Assembly (NCBI GenBank): GCA_958428365.1
Contig: CAUAFT010000017.1
Location: forward strand, 1-57,226
Reading direction: 5' to 3'
Source: an uncultured Lachnospiraceae bacterium
GTDB taxonomy: Bacteria > Bacillota > Clostridia > Lachnospirales > Lachnospiraceae
DNA: 57,226 nucleotides
Under the pieces are notes generated by a model that saw nothing but the letters and a program-made list of their open reading frames with translations, searched no databases and was not told the origin of the DNA. Both the position numbers and the translations under genes were made by a program. Positions 26,356 to 34,095 of the stretch are shown piece by piece. Position 1 is the first letter of the stretch. Every line of letters begins with the position of its first letter.

Positions 26356-27702
26356 ATGAGCAAAAAGAGTGTTGAGGAACGAAAGAAGGACAGCAACCAT
26401 TTGAAGATTATTTTTTCCGTTTTGATTATGGGAATATCCCTGTTGGCGGAATTGTATACAATGATCGTTTTAGAAGGAAATCCGATCTATCTTGCAATCT
26501 TTGGTCTGGTATTTTTACTGTTTTCCTACTTATTGATAAGCAGTATTATGCAAAATCAGTATATTCAGTCCAGAATAGACAAAGAAGATCACGAGGGTCT
26601 GTTGAAATCAGAGAAGGCTTCCTATCTGATCGTAAAAAAATCATTTGATGAGATTTTTCAAAGGCTGGACGCTTTGGAGAGAGGGATCCAGATTCCGACA
26701 GAAGAATTGATTACAGCACAAAAAGCCATTGCAAAAGTAAATATCAACCGCAGCAAAGAAAATACTGATGCCCTTATGAATTCCAATGATCTTCTTTTGG
26801 AAAAGGTTATGGGATTTGAACAGGTCTTAAATAATAACAATCAGAAACTTCTGGATGGACAGAGCCAGAACATGGAACAGCAGCTTCAGGATGTGATTCT
26901 AAAACAGCAGGAACTGAGTTCTGCCATTAAGGAAATGCAATTAAGTCTAAAAAATGAGATTCTTCAGGCAGTAAATACGATCACAACCTCTCAGCCACAA
27001 ATTATGGTACAGAGCCCGGTTGCTCCTGCTGCCAATATTCCAACTGTGGAGGATCCTGTACAGATGCCGATAGAGGAGACTGTGGAGGAACCGATGTTGC
27101 AGGAGACTGCAATGGAGGAGACATTGGTAGAAGAACCATCGATGGAAGAACAGTTAATGGAAGAGTCACTGATGGAAGAGCCGTTAGTGGAAGAAACAAT
27201 AACGGAAGAGCCATTAGTGAATGAAACAATAATGGAAGAGCCATTAGTGAATGGAACATTGATGGAAGAGCCATTAGTGGAAGAAGCATTGACAGATGAG
27301 CCGTTAGTAGAAGAACCGTTGGTAGATGAGACAGCAGGAAATACTCTTATGGATGAGTTGCTGGTGGGACAGCCGTCAATAGAAGAACCTGTAGCAGAAG
27401 AGCCGGCAGCTGAAGAACCATTGATGGAGGAATCATCGACAGAAGAACCGGCAGCAGAGGAACCGTCGATCGATCTGTCTGATCCGAATAAAATGATGAG
27501 TCCGGACGATATTGCAGCTCTAATTGCCAATGTATCTTCAAGTGAAGAACCGGCTCCGGAGATTGAAGAACCAATTGTTGAGATGGAAGAGACATCGGAA
27601 GAACCGGAGGAAGCGGACGAAGAAATCCTCATTCCTGATATGTCCGATCCAAATAAAATGATGAGTCCAGATGAAATTGCAGCCTTGATTGCTAATTTGT
27701 AA
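26356..27702 (+). CDS. Membrane protein with coiled coil, acidic repeats and two FliM-like C-terminal motifs
   Basis: I do not recognise this protein of about 448 residues. Two membrane helices lie near residues 17-38 and 45-66, followed by a Gln/Asn-rich coiled coil (to about 215), then a long acidic, Pro-containing repeat with units like MEEPLVEE (about 230-370). Two 20-residue copies of the pattern D-x-SDPNKMMSPD(D/E)IAALIAN lie at 373-392 and 428-447; the second ends the protein. The MSPDEIAALI core resembles the short CheY-binding peptide at the N terminus of FliM/FliY. GGAGG lies 9 bp before the ATG at 26356; an ATG at 26341 overlaps that site and is unlikely. tRNA genes flank it. Confidence 0.8.
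   Translation: MSKKSVEERKKDSNHLKIIFSVLIMGISLLAELYTMIVLEGNPIYLAIFGLVFLLFSYLLISSIMQNQYIQSRIDKEDHEGLLKSEKASYLIVKKSFDEIFQRLDALERGIQIPTEELITAQKAIAKVNINRSKENTDALMNSNDLLLEKVMGFEQVLNNNNQKLLDGQSQNMEQQLQDVILKQQELSSAIKEMQLSLKNEILQAVNTITTSQPQIMVQSPVAPAANIPTVEDPVQMPIEETVEEPMLQETAMEETLVEEPSMEEQLMEESLMEEPLVEETITEEPLVNETIMEEPLVNGTLMEEPLVEEALTDEPLVEEPLVDETAGNTLMDELLVGQPSIEEPVAEEPAAEEPLMEESSTEEPAAEEPSIDLSDPNKMMSPDDIAALIANVSSSEEPAPEIEEPIVEMEETSEEPEEADEEILIPDMSDPNKMMSPDEIAALIANL
27052..27471 (+). repeat. Low-complexity acidic repeat region
   Basis: Degenerate repeats of about 24-30 bp encode (M/T)EEPLVEE-type units, with a later EEPAAEEP variant. They lie inside the membrane protein gene. The opposite strand is open and Ser-rich only because of this composition. 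Confidence 0.8.
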
Positions 27703-27732
27703 AAAAATGGTAAAAAAATTCTAAAAAAAGTA

Positions 27733-27761
27733 TTGCATTTTTTTTAGAAGTACGCTATAAT
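27733..27761 (+). promoter_or_regulatory. tRNA-Lys promoter
   Basis: TTGCAT (27733-27738), 17-bp spacer and TATAAT (27756-27761), 25 bp before the tRNA. Confidence 0.7.
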
Positions 27762-27785
27762 CATTCTTGCGTTGAAAAATGCAAA

Positions 27786-27858
27786 GGGCTTTTAGCTCAG
27801 CTGGCAGAGCACCTGACTCTTAATCAGGGTGTCCAGGGTTCGAACCCCTGAAGGCCCA
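27786..27858 (+). tRNA. tRNA-Lys(CTT)
   Basis: A 73-nt cloverleaf: acceptor GGGCTTT with AAGGCCC (one G-U pair), discriminator A, D arm AGCTCAGCTGGCAGAGC, anticodon loop CTCTTAA giving CTT, T arm CAGGGTTCGAACCCCTG. No CCA is encoded. Confidence 0.95.
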
Positions 27859-27862
27859 TTTA

Positions 27863-27914
27863 TAAAGTACTGTTTTCGATGTCACAGAACATTGGGGATG
27901 GTGCTTTTTTTTGC
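27863..27914 (+). terminator. Probable terminator after tRNA-Lys
   Basis: AGTACT pairs with GGTGCT (with G-U pairs) around an inner TGTT/AACA stem and is followed by eight T. The stem is imperfect, so this is moderate evidence. Confidence 0.5.
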
Positions 27915-28031
27915 ATTTTAATTTTTACGACAAGAGATAAAAAAATAGTGCCTGTATGGATATTTTATGATGGTTATTATAATGATATGATGAAACAATA
28001 GATCATAATATTTTGACACAAGGAGGAAAAA

Positions 28032-29252
28032 ATGTCAGTAAAAGAACGGTTTTTAAAATATGTGTCCTATTGGACTACATCAAAGGAAGATCAGGATAAG
28101 ATTCCAAGTACCGAACGTCAGATGGAACTTGCCCGCGTCTTAGAACAGGAACTAAAGGAAATGGGATTGGCACAGGTTAAGATGGATGAACATGGATATG
28201 TCTATGGACTGCTTCCGGCTACGGAGGGATTGGAGAAGAAGAGATCCGTAGGTTTTATCGCCCACATGGATACGGCACCGGATTTTTCAGGTAAAGATAT
28301 AAAGCCCCAGATCATTGAGAATTATAATGGAGAGGATATCTTATTAAAAGGAAGCGGAGAATACATCCGCAGATCTGATTTTCCGGAACTTTGTTCCTTA
28401 AAAGGACGAACCATAATCACCACAGATGGAACTACCCTCCTGGGAGCTGACGACAAGGCGGGAATTGTCGCCATTATGCAGATGGCGGAGGAAATACAAG
28501 AGGAGCAAAAACCTCATGGAGATATCTGGATCGGGTTTACGCCGGATGAAGAAGTGGGAAGAGGGGCGGAGCTTTTTGATCTGGATTATTTTCAAGCAGA
28601 TTTTGCCTATACCGTGGATGGAGGTTATGAGGGAGAAATTGCCTATGAAAACTTTCATGCAGCGTCAGCGGAATTTAAAGTTCACGGCTGCAATGTACAT
28701 CCGGGAGAGGCGAAGGACATCATGGTCAATGCAGCTTCCATCGCCTGTGAGATACAGGGACGGCTTCCAATTAAGGAAACGCCGGAGCATACTCAGGGAA
28801 GAGAAGGTTTTTATCATCTCACGGATATGGAAGGAAATGTGGAGAAAGCAGTCTTATCCTATATTATCAGAGATCATGACGCCGAAAAGTTCAAGAAGCG
28901 CCTGGATTATCTCAAAACACTGGAAAGAGAATTTAATGAAAAATATGGAGCTAAGACAGTAGAATTAAACATTCAGGATTCCTACCGCAATATGATAGAG
29001 ATCATAGAAAAACACATGGATATCGTGGAGATAGCAAAGAAAGCGATTCTGGAAAACGGAGTGACGCCTGTGGAAGATCCGATCCGTGGAGGTACGGACG
29101 GTGCAGCCTTGAGTTTTCGCGGATTACCTTGTCCGAATCTCGGCACAGGAGGATATGGATTTCACGGTCCTATGGAACATGTTTCGGTGGAGGCGATGGA
29201 AGATGTTGTCCGTATCTTAAAAAGTATTGTGGAAAAAGTATCTGAATCGTAG
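28032..29252 (+). CDS. pepT: Peptidase T (tripeptide aminopeptidase)
   Basis: A 406-residue M20B zinc peptidase that removes the N-terminal residue of tripeptides in the cytoplasm. The first metal motif is GFIAHMDTAPD, the bridging Asp is in TLLGADDKAGIVAIM, the catalytic acid is in IGFTPDEEVGRGA, and the end has PIRGGTDGAALSFRGLPCPNLGTGGYGFHGPMEHV. Length is normal. AGGAGG precedes the ATG. It appears to be a single-gene unit with its own terminator. Confidence 0.95.
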   Translation: MSVKERFLKYVSYWTTSKEDQDKIPSTERQMELARVLEQELKEMGLAQVKMDEHGYVYGLLPATEGLEKKRSVGFIAHMDTAPDFSGKDIKPQIIENYNGEDILLKGSGEYIRRSDFPELCSLKGRTIITTDGTTLLGADDKAGIVAIMQMAEEIQEEQKPHGDIWIGFTPDEEVGRGAELFDLDYFQADFAYTVDGGYEGEIAYENFHAASAEFKVHGCNVHPGEAKDIMVNAASIACEIQGRLPIKETPEHTQGREGFYHLTDMEGNVEKAVLSYIIRDHDAEKFKKRLDYLKTLEREFNEKYGAKTVELNIQDSYRNMIEIIEKHMDIVEIAKKAILENGVTPVEDPIRGGTDGAALSFRGLPCPNLGTGGYGFHGPMEHVSVEAMEDVVRILKSIVEKVSES

Positions 29253-29340
29253 AAATGCAGAAAAATATAAATAGGAAGTCTATCCAGATGAAGATTGTCC
29301 CCATCTATGTGTAAATAATTAATAAGATCTTTTATGAAAG

Positions 29341-29375
29341 AGCAGTTGTCTGTAACAAAGATAACTGCTTTTTTG
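29341..29375 (+). terminator. Terminator after pepT
   Basis: AGCAGTTGTC pairs with GATAACTGCT (10 bp, one G-U) around a 9-nt loop, followed by six T. Confidence 0.85.
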
Positions 29376-29475
29376 TGATAGGCGAAGAATCCCACAAAGC
29401 GAGACTCTTTTATTTGAATTATCTTAACACTTTATTTATCTACGTCAAAAAAAATCTAAAATAATTTAGAAACAT

Positions 29476-29530
29476 TTTACCAGCATTTTACAAAAGAATG
29501 ATAATACATTTTACATCAGGTTTTTAGAAT
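29476..29530 (+). promoter_or_regulatory. PhoP-box-type promoter of the pst operon
   Basis: TTTACC (29476-29481), TTTACA (29487-29492) and TTTACA (29510-29515) lie on the same face of the helix, spaced 11 and 23 bp. A TAGAAT -10 follows at 29525-29530 with no normal -35. This is the arrangement expected for PhoP-activated promoters in Firmicutes (TT(A/T/C)ACA repeats). The leader to pstS is about 80 bp. Confidence 0.65.
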
Positions 29531-29614
29531 AAAACTATGACATCGGAAGGTAATCATTACCTGGGGATGCAGCAAAAATAAAGTAGAAATAAGTTAACAA
29601 ATGGAGGAAAAAAG

Positions 29615-30505
29615 ATGAAGAAAACATTGTGTTTATTATTGACCGGTTTACTGACGATTGGTGCATTGACCGGATGTGGAAACAGCGACACAACAGACAA
29701 GACAAGCAACACAGAGGAGACAGGCAGCAATTCAGGTTTTGACACGGAATCTGAGATCACCGTAGTATCCCGTGAGGATGGTTCCGGTACAAGAGGAGCT
29801 TTCATCGAACTGTTTGGAGTGGAAGAAGATGACGTAGACAATACAACAGATGAGGCAATCATCGCAAACAGCACGGCGGTTATGATGACAACGGTAGCAG
29901 GTGATGACTATGCCATCGGATACGCATCCCTGGGTTCTCTGGATGATACCACCAAAGCCTTAAAGGTAGACGGAGTAGAGGCGAGCGTAGATACTGTAAA
30001 AGATGGTTCTTACAAGATCTCAAGACCTTTTAACATTGCGACAAAGGGCGAGGTAAGCGACGTAGCCCAGGATTTTATTAACTTCATTATGAGTGATGAA
30101 GGCCAGAAAGTGGTAGAGGATAATGGATACATCGCCGTATCTGACGGAGCATTTGAGAGCAACAACGCAAAAGGAAAGATCGTGGTTGCAGGTTCTTCTT
30201 CCGTTACACCGGTTATGGAAAAATTAAAAGAAGCCTATCTTGCAGTAAACAAGGATGCAGAGATCGAAGTTCAGGAAAGTGATTCCACAACAGGAATGAC
30301 AGCAGCAATGGAAGGAACCTGTGATATCGGTATGGCTTCCCGTGAGTTAAAAGATAGCGAGAGCGAACTGACATCCACAGCCATTGCAATGGACGGAATC
30401 GCAGTGATCGTAAACCAGAACAATCCACTGGAAGAGATCAGTTCTAACCAGGTAAAAGATATCTTCGTAGGAGATACCACAAGCTGGGGTGACGTATCCA
30501 AATAA
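29615..30505 (+). CDS. pstS: Phosphate-binding lipoprotein PstS, circularly permuted
   Basis: A 296-residue extracellular lipoprotein (lipobox LTGC, Cys21) that should capture phosphate for PstCAB. The order of parts is reversed relative to usual PstS: the segment ITVVSREDGSGTRGAF (residues 48-63), normally in the second half, comes first, and GKIVVAGSSSVTPVMEKL (from about 187), normally right after the lipobox linker, comes later. The protein ends at VKDIFVGDTTSWGDVSK, exactly where a usual PstS would continue into VVSREDGSGTR. All ligand loops are present, so it is likely active. The frame is intact, and no missing half lies on either side. pstC follows 32 bp downstream. Confidence 0.9.
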   Translation: MKKTLCLLLTGLLTIGALTGCGNSDTTDKTSNTEETGSNSGFDTESEITVVSREDGSGTRGAFIELFGVEEDDVDNTTDEAIIANSTAVMMTTVAGDDYAIGYASLGSLDDTTKALKVDGVEASVDTVKDGSYKISRPFNIATKGEVSDVAQDFINFIMSDEGQKVVEDNGYIAVSDGAFESNNAKGKIVVAGSSSVTPVMEKLKEAYLAVNKDAEIEVQESDSTTGMTAAMEGTCDIGMASRELKDSESELTSTAIAMDGIAVIVNQNNPLEEISSNQVKDIFVGDTTSWGDVSK

Positions 30506-30537
30506 TTAAAAACCTAATAACAGGAGCATAAAAGGAT

Positions 30538-31395
30538 ATGAAAAAAAATAAGTGGAAAGAAAAGACAATGGAGATTGTTTTCATGGTTGCGGCATGTATT
30601 TCCATCTTATCGGTAATCCTGATCTGTATCTTCCTGTTTGCAAATGGAGTGCCTGCAATCCAAAAAATTGGATTTGCAGACTTCATTTTTGGGAAGAAAT
30701 GGAGACCGGGAAATGATATCTATGGAATCTGGCCTATGATACTGGGAAGTATCTATGTAACGGCAGGCGCCATCATCATTGGAGTACCGATCGGAGTATT
30801 ATCCGCAGTCTATCTGGCAAGATTCTGTCCAAAGAGCTTATACCGGATCATCAAACCGGGAGTGGAACTGTTAGCAGGAATCCCATCGGTGGTCTACGGA
30901 TTCTTCGGACTGGTGGTGCTGGTGCCTTTTATCCGCAATACCTTCCAGGGAAACGGAAACAGTATCTTAACGGCTTCCATATTACTTGGAATCATGATCC
31001 TGCCAACCATCATCAACGTATCGGAGTCAGCCATCCGGGCTGTACCGAATAAATATTATGAAGGCGCCCTGGCGCTGGGAGCGACCCATGAGAGAAGCGT
31101 TTACTGCACGGTAGTTCCGGCGGCGAAATCGGGAATTATGGCGGGAATTGTTCTAGGAATCGGAAGAGCCATTGGAGAGACTATGGCGGTTATCATGGTT
31201 GCAGGAAATCAGGCGAGAATGCCGCAGGGAATTTTCAAGGGAATCCGTACTCTTACCGGAAATATCGTTATTGAGATGGGATATGCAACAGACTTACACA
31301 GAGAAGCTCTGATCGCAACCGGCGTCGTACTTTTCGTGTTCATTCTGATAATCAACCTGTTGTTCTCAATTTTAAAAAGAAGGAAGGCGGAATAA
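30538..31395 (+). CDS. pstC: Phosphate ABC transporter permease PstC
   Basis: A 285-residue inner-membrane permease with six helices. Typical blocks: YGIWPMILGSIYVTAGAIIIGVPIGVLSAVYLARFCP, GIPSVVYGFFGLVVLVP and the EAA-type loop YEGALALGATHERSVYCTVVPAAKSGIMAGIVLGIGRAIGETMAVIMVAGN. Its stop overlaps the pstA start by one base (TAATG). Confidence 0.95.
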   Translation: MKKNKWKEKTMEIVFMVAACISILSVILICIFLFANGVPAIQKIGFADFIFGKKWRPGNDIYGIWPMILGSIYVTAGAIIIGVPIGVLSAVYLARFCPKSLYRIIKPGVELLAGIPSVVYGFFGLVVLVPFIRNTFQGNGNSILTASILLGIMILPTIINVSESAIRAVPNKYYEGALALGATHERSVYCTVVPAAKSGIMAGIVLGIGRAIGETMAVIMVAGNQARMPQGIFKGIRTLTGNIVIEMGYATDLHREALIATGVVLFVFILIINLLFSILKRRKAE

Positions 31396-32261
31396 TGGAT
31401 CAGATCAATAAAGTTACAAGAAAGCAGAAAATACGGGATTATGGAAAACATCCTTTTTCCTTACTCCTTGCCATTATCACGAAACTTGCGATCCTCATTA
31501 CCGTTTTGGCGCTGGGTTTTATCATTCTTTACATATTAGTAAAAGGTGTGCCGAATCTGACTCCTGATTTATTCGCACTCAAATATACCACAGAAAACGT
31601 ATCCATGCTTCCGGCAATCATTAACACCCTGATTATTACTCTGTTGTCCCTGTGCATTGCGGGACCTATTGGAATATTTTCCGCAGTCTATCTGGTGGAG
31701 TATGCAAAAAAGGGAAATAAACTGGTCTCAGTGATTCGTGTGACAGCGGAGACTCTATCGGGAATCCCGTCCATCGTCTATGGATTGTTTGGAATGTTGT
31801 TCTTTGTTACCACCTTAAAATGCGGCTATTCTCTTCTGGCAGGAGCTTTGACCCTATCCATCATGGTGCTTCCGGTCATAATGAGAACTACGGAAGAAGC
31901 ATTGCTGGCAGTTCCAAATTCTTTCCGGGAAGGAAGTTTTGGACTTGGCGCCGGAAAGCTGCGTACCATCTTTCGGATCGTTCTTCCCTCGGCGGTTCCG
32001 GGAATTTTAGCGGGAGTGATCCTTGCCATCGGACGAATGGTGGGAGAGACAGCCGCTTTGATCTATACCGCAGGCACAGTGGCAGAGATCCCTTCGGGAA
32101 TCACCAGTTCAGGAAGAACCCTGGCGATTCATATGTACAGTCTTTCCAAGGAAGGACTATATACGAATCAGGCATATGCCACAGCCGTTGTACTCTTGGT
32201 CGTAGTCGTACTGATCAATATGCTCTCTAACTTTGTGGCAAAGAAGTTTACAAAGATCTAG
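31395..32261 (+). CDS. pstA: Phosphate ABC transporter permease PstA
   Basis: A 288-residue permease partner of PstC. It has GPIGIFSAVYLVEYAKKG, GIPSIVYGLFGMLFF and the EAA-type loop FREGSFGLGAGKLRTIFRIVLPSAVPGILAGVILAIGRMVGETAALIYTAG. Six membrane helices are expected. Coupled to pstC by a one-base overlap; pstB follows after 45 bp. Confidence 0.95.
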   Translation: MDQINKVTRKQKIRDYGKHPFSLLLAIITKLAILITVLALGFIILYILVKGVPNLTPDLFALKYTTENVSMLPAIINTLIITLLSLCIAGPIGIFSAVYLVEYAKKGNKLVSVIRVTAETLSGIPSIVYGLFGMLFFVTTLKCGYSLLAGALTLSIMVLPVIMRTTEEALLAVPNSFREGSFGLGAGKLRTIFRIVLPSAVPGILAGVILAIGRMVGETAALIYTAGTVAEIPSGITSSGRTLAIHMYSLSKEGLYTNQAYATAVVLLVVVVLINMLSNFVAKKFTKI

Positions 32262-32306
32262 AGACATAAAAAGACGTCAATATGAAGAATAGTAAGGGAG
32301 AACAAA

Positions 32307-33059
32307 ATGCCAAATAAATTTGAAATTAAAAATCTCAATCTTTATTATGGAGATTTTCACGCATTAAAAAATGTAGAAATGGATCTGGCAGAAAATCAGA
32401 TCACCGCATTCATCGGACCTTCCGGCTGCGGAAAATCCACCTTCTTAAAATGTTTAAACCGCATGAACGATCTGGTGGAGGGATGTAAGATCACAGGATC
32501 CGTTACCCTGGACGGAGAAGACATCTATGGAAACATGGACGTCAATAAACTGAGAAAGAGAGTGGGAATGGTGTTCCAGAATCCGAATCCGTTTCCCATG
32601 AGCGTCTATGACAACATTGCATACGGACCGAGGACCCATGGAATCCGGGGAAAAAGAGAACTGGATGAGATCGTGGAACGATCCCTGCGGAATGCGGCAA
32701 TCTGGGATGAATTAAAAGACCGGTTGAAAAAAAGCGCTCTGGGTCTTTCCGGAGGACAGCAGCAGAGACTCTGCATAGCAAGGGCTTTAGCCGTGGAACC
32801 GGAAGTGATCCTCATGGACGAACCTACCTCTGCCCTGGATCCAATCTCAACTTCAAAAATTGAAGATTTAGTCATTGAATTGAAAAATAAGTATACCATT
32901 ATTATGGTGACGCATAATATGCAGCAGGCAACGCGTGTATCCGATAAGACAGCATTTTTCCTCTTAGGAGAGATGATCGAATATGGAAATACGGACAAAT
33001 TATTCTCCATACCACAGGATAAGCGCACAGAGGATTACATCACAGGGAGGTTTGGATAA
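32307..33059 (+). CDS. pstB: Phosphate ABC transporter ATPase PstB
   Basis: A 250-residue ATPase. Walker A is GPSGCGKSTFLKCLNRMND, the Q loop is in VGMVFQNPNPFPMSVYDNI, the signature is LGLSGGQQQRLCIARALA and Walker B is VILMDEPTSALDP. The MNDL and NPFPMS segments are specific to PstB. The last base overlaps the phoU start (TAATG). Confidence 0.97.
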   Translation: MPNKFEIKNLNLYYGDFHALKNVEMDLAENQITAFIGPSGCGKSTFLKCLNRMNDLVEGCKITGSVTLDGEDIYGNMDVNKLRKRVGMVFQNPNPFPMSVYDNIAYGPRTHGIRGKRELDEIVERSLRNAAIWDELKDRLKKSALGLSGGQQQRLCIARALAVEPEVILMDEPTSALDPISTSKIEDLVIELKNKYTIIMVTHNMQQATRVSDKTAFFLLGEMIEYGNTDKLFSIPQDKRTEDYITGRFG

Positions 33060-33703
33060 TGAGAAATCGTTTCGACAGACAGCTAGAGCAGCTTAACAAT
33101 GAACTGATCAATATGGGAAGCCTGATCGAGCAGGCGATCGAGATGGCAATTACCGCATTGATGAAACAGGATGTGGAAAAAGCAAGGGAGATCATGGAAT
33201 TTGATCAGGAGATCGACGACAAGGAGAGGGAGATTGAAAACCTCTGTCTCAAACTTCTGCTCCAACAGCAACCGGTGGCAAAAGATCTTCGCCAGATATC
33301 GGCGGCGCTTAAGATGATTACCGATATGGAAAGGATCGGAGACCATGCGGCGGACATTTCTGAAATGACGATCTTGATGGCGGATCATCCTTACATGAGC
33401 AACATCGATCATCTGCAGACTATGGCAAAAGAGACAATGGTTATGCTGGTAAAAAGTATCGAAGCCTATGTGGAAAAGGATATGAAAAAGGCAAAAGAAG
33501 TCATAGCAAATGATGATGTCATTGACGACTTATTCAGTGCGATCAAAAAAGAACTGATCGTCTCCATTCATGAGAATACCGATAATGGCGAACAGGCGTC
33601 AGATCTATTGATGGTGGCGAAATATCTGGAAAGAATTGGAGATCATGCGACAAATATCGCAGAATGGGTTATTTTCTCTATTACTGGAAAACATAAGAGT
33701 TAA
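33059..33703 (+). CDS. phoU: Phosphate signalling regulator PhoU
   Basis: A 214-residue all-helical protein with two PhoU repeats, each carrying an E/D-x-x-x-D metal-type motif: LRQISAALKMITDMERIGDHAADI and LMVAKYLERIGDHATNIAEWV. It restrains Pst and the Pho sensor kinase when phosphate is plentiful. It is coupled to pstB by a one-base overlap. Confidence 0.95.
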   Translation: MRNRFDRQLEQLNNELINMGSLIEQAIEMAITALMKQDVEKAREIMEFDQEIDDKEREIENLCLKLLLQQQPVAKDLRQISAALKMITDMERIGDHAADISEMTILMADHPYMSNIDHLQTMAKETMVMLVKSIEAYVEKDMKKAKEVIANDDVIDDLFSAIKKELIVSIHENTDNGEQASDLLMVAKYLERIGDHATNIAEWVIFSITGKHKS

Positions 33704-33714
33704 GGAGGATAGCC

Positions 33715-33972
33715 ATGAAAAAACTATGGATAAAGTGCTCGCAGTTAAAATGCAGCAGAGAATTACAAATGCATGTATTTCTGTTTATCAACATCCTCTT
33801 CTGGTTACTGGCCGGATTTTTGCTGTCGGCTCTGATGTGTCTGTTCTTTGGCATAGAGATCAGAGAGGGATTGGAAAAAATTATTATTTTCACCGGTTAC
33901 ACAGGCTTGATCATGGGATGGTTTGGAGGTCTCTTCTTTCTGTTGAGACAGGATATTCAGGAAGTAAAGTAA
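33715..33972 (+). CDS. Small two-helix membrane protein in the pho locus
   Basis: I do not recognise this 85-residue protein. Two membrane helices lie at about residues 20-45 (VFLFINILFWLLAGFLLSALMCLFF) and 57-77, with short basic ends (MKKLWIKCSQLKCSRE; RQDIQEVK). A strong AAGGAGG site lies 8 bp before the ATG, and the gene begins 11 bp after phoU, so it is part of the pst-phoU transcript. It could be a small partner of the Pst system or of the nearby sensor; that is inference from position only. Confidence 0.75.
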   Translation: MKKLWIKCSQLKCSRELQMHVFLFINILFWLLAGFLLSALMCLFFGIEIREGLEKIIIFTGYTGLIMGWFGGLFFLLRQDIQEVK

Positions 33973-33998
33973 AACATTGGATCCATCAATTTCCAAAA

Positions 33999-34050
33999 TT
34001 TACATAGATTTTACATAAATACCCCTTATATTTTACATATGCTTTTTACA
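33999..34050 (+). promoter_or_regulatory. Four phased PhoP-box-like repeats before the Na/Pi cotransporter gene
   Basis: TTTACA occurs at 33999-34004, 34010-34015, 34032-34037 and 34045-34050, with spacings of 11, 22 and 13 bp. This is close to one, two and one helical turns and matches the pattern before pstS. The transporter start is 46 bp downstream. A separate phosphate-starvation promoter is the simplest reading. Confidence 0.65.
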
Positions 34051-34095
34051 ATGACATCGAAAAGGGTAAAAATATGTAAATATAAAGGAGAAGAG

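Noticed and set aside
26991..27632. Ser-rich open frame of 213 codons on the minus strand
   Set aside because: It is the complement of the acidic EEP repeats (GAA/GAG read as TTC/CTC and shifted to Ser codons); low complexity explains it.
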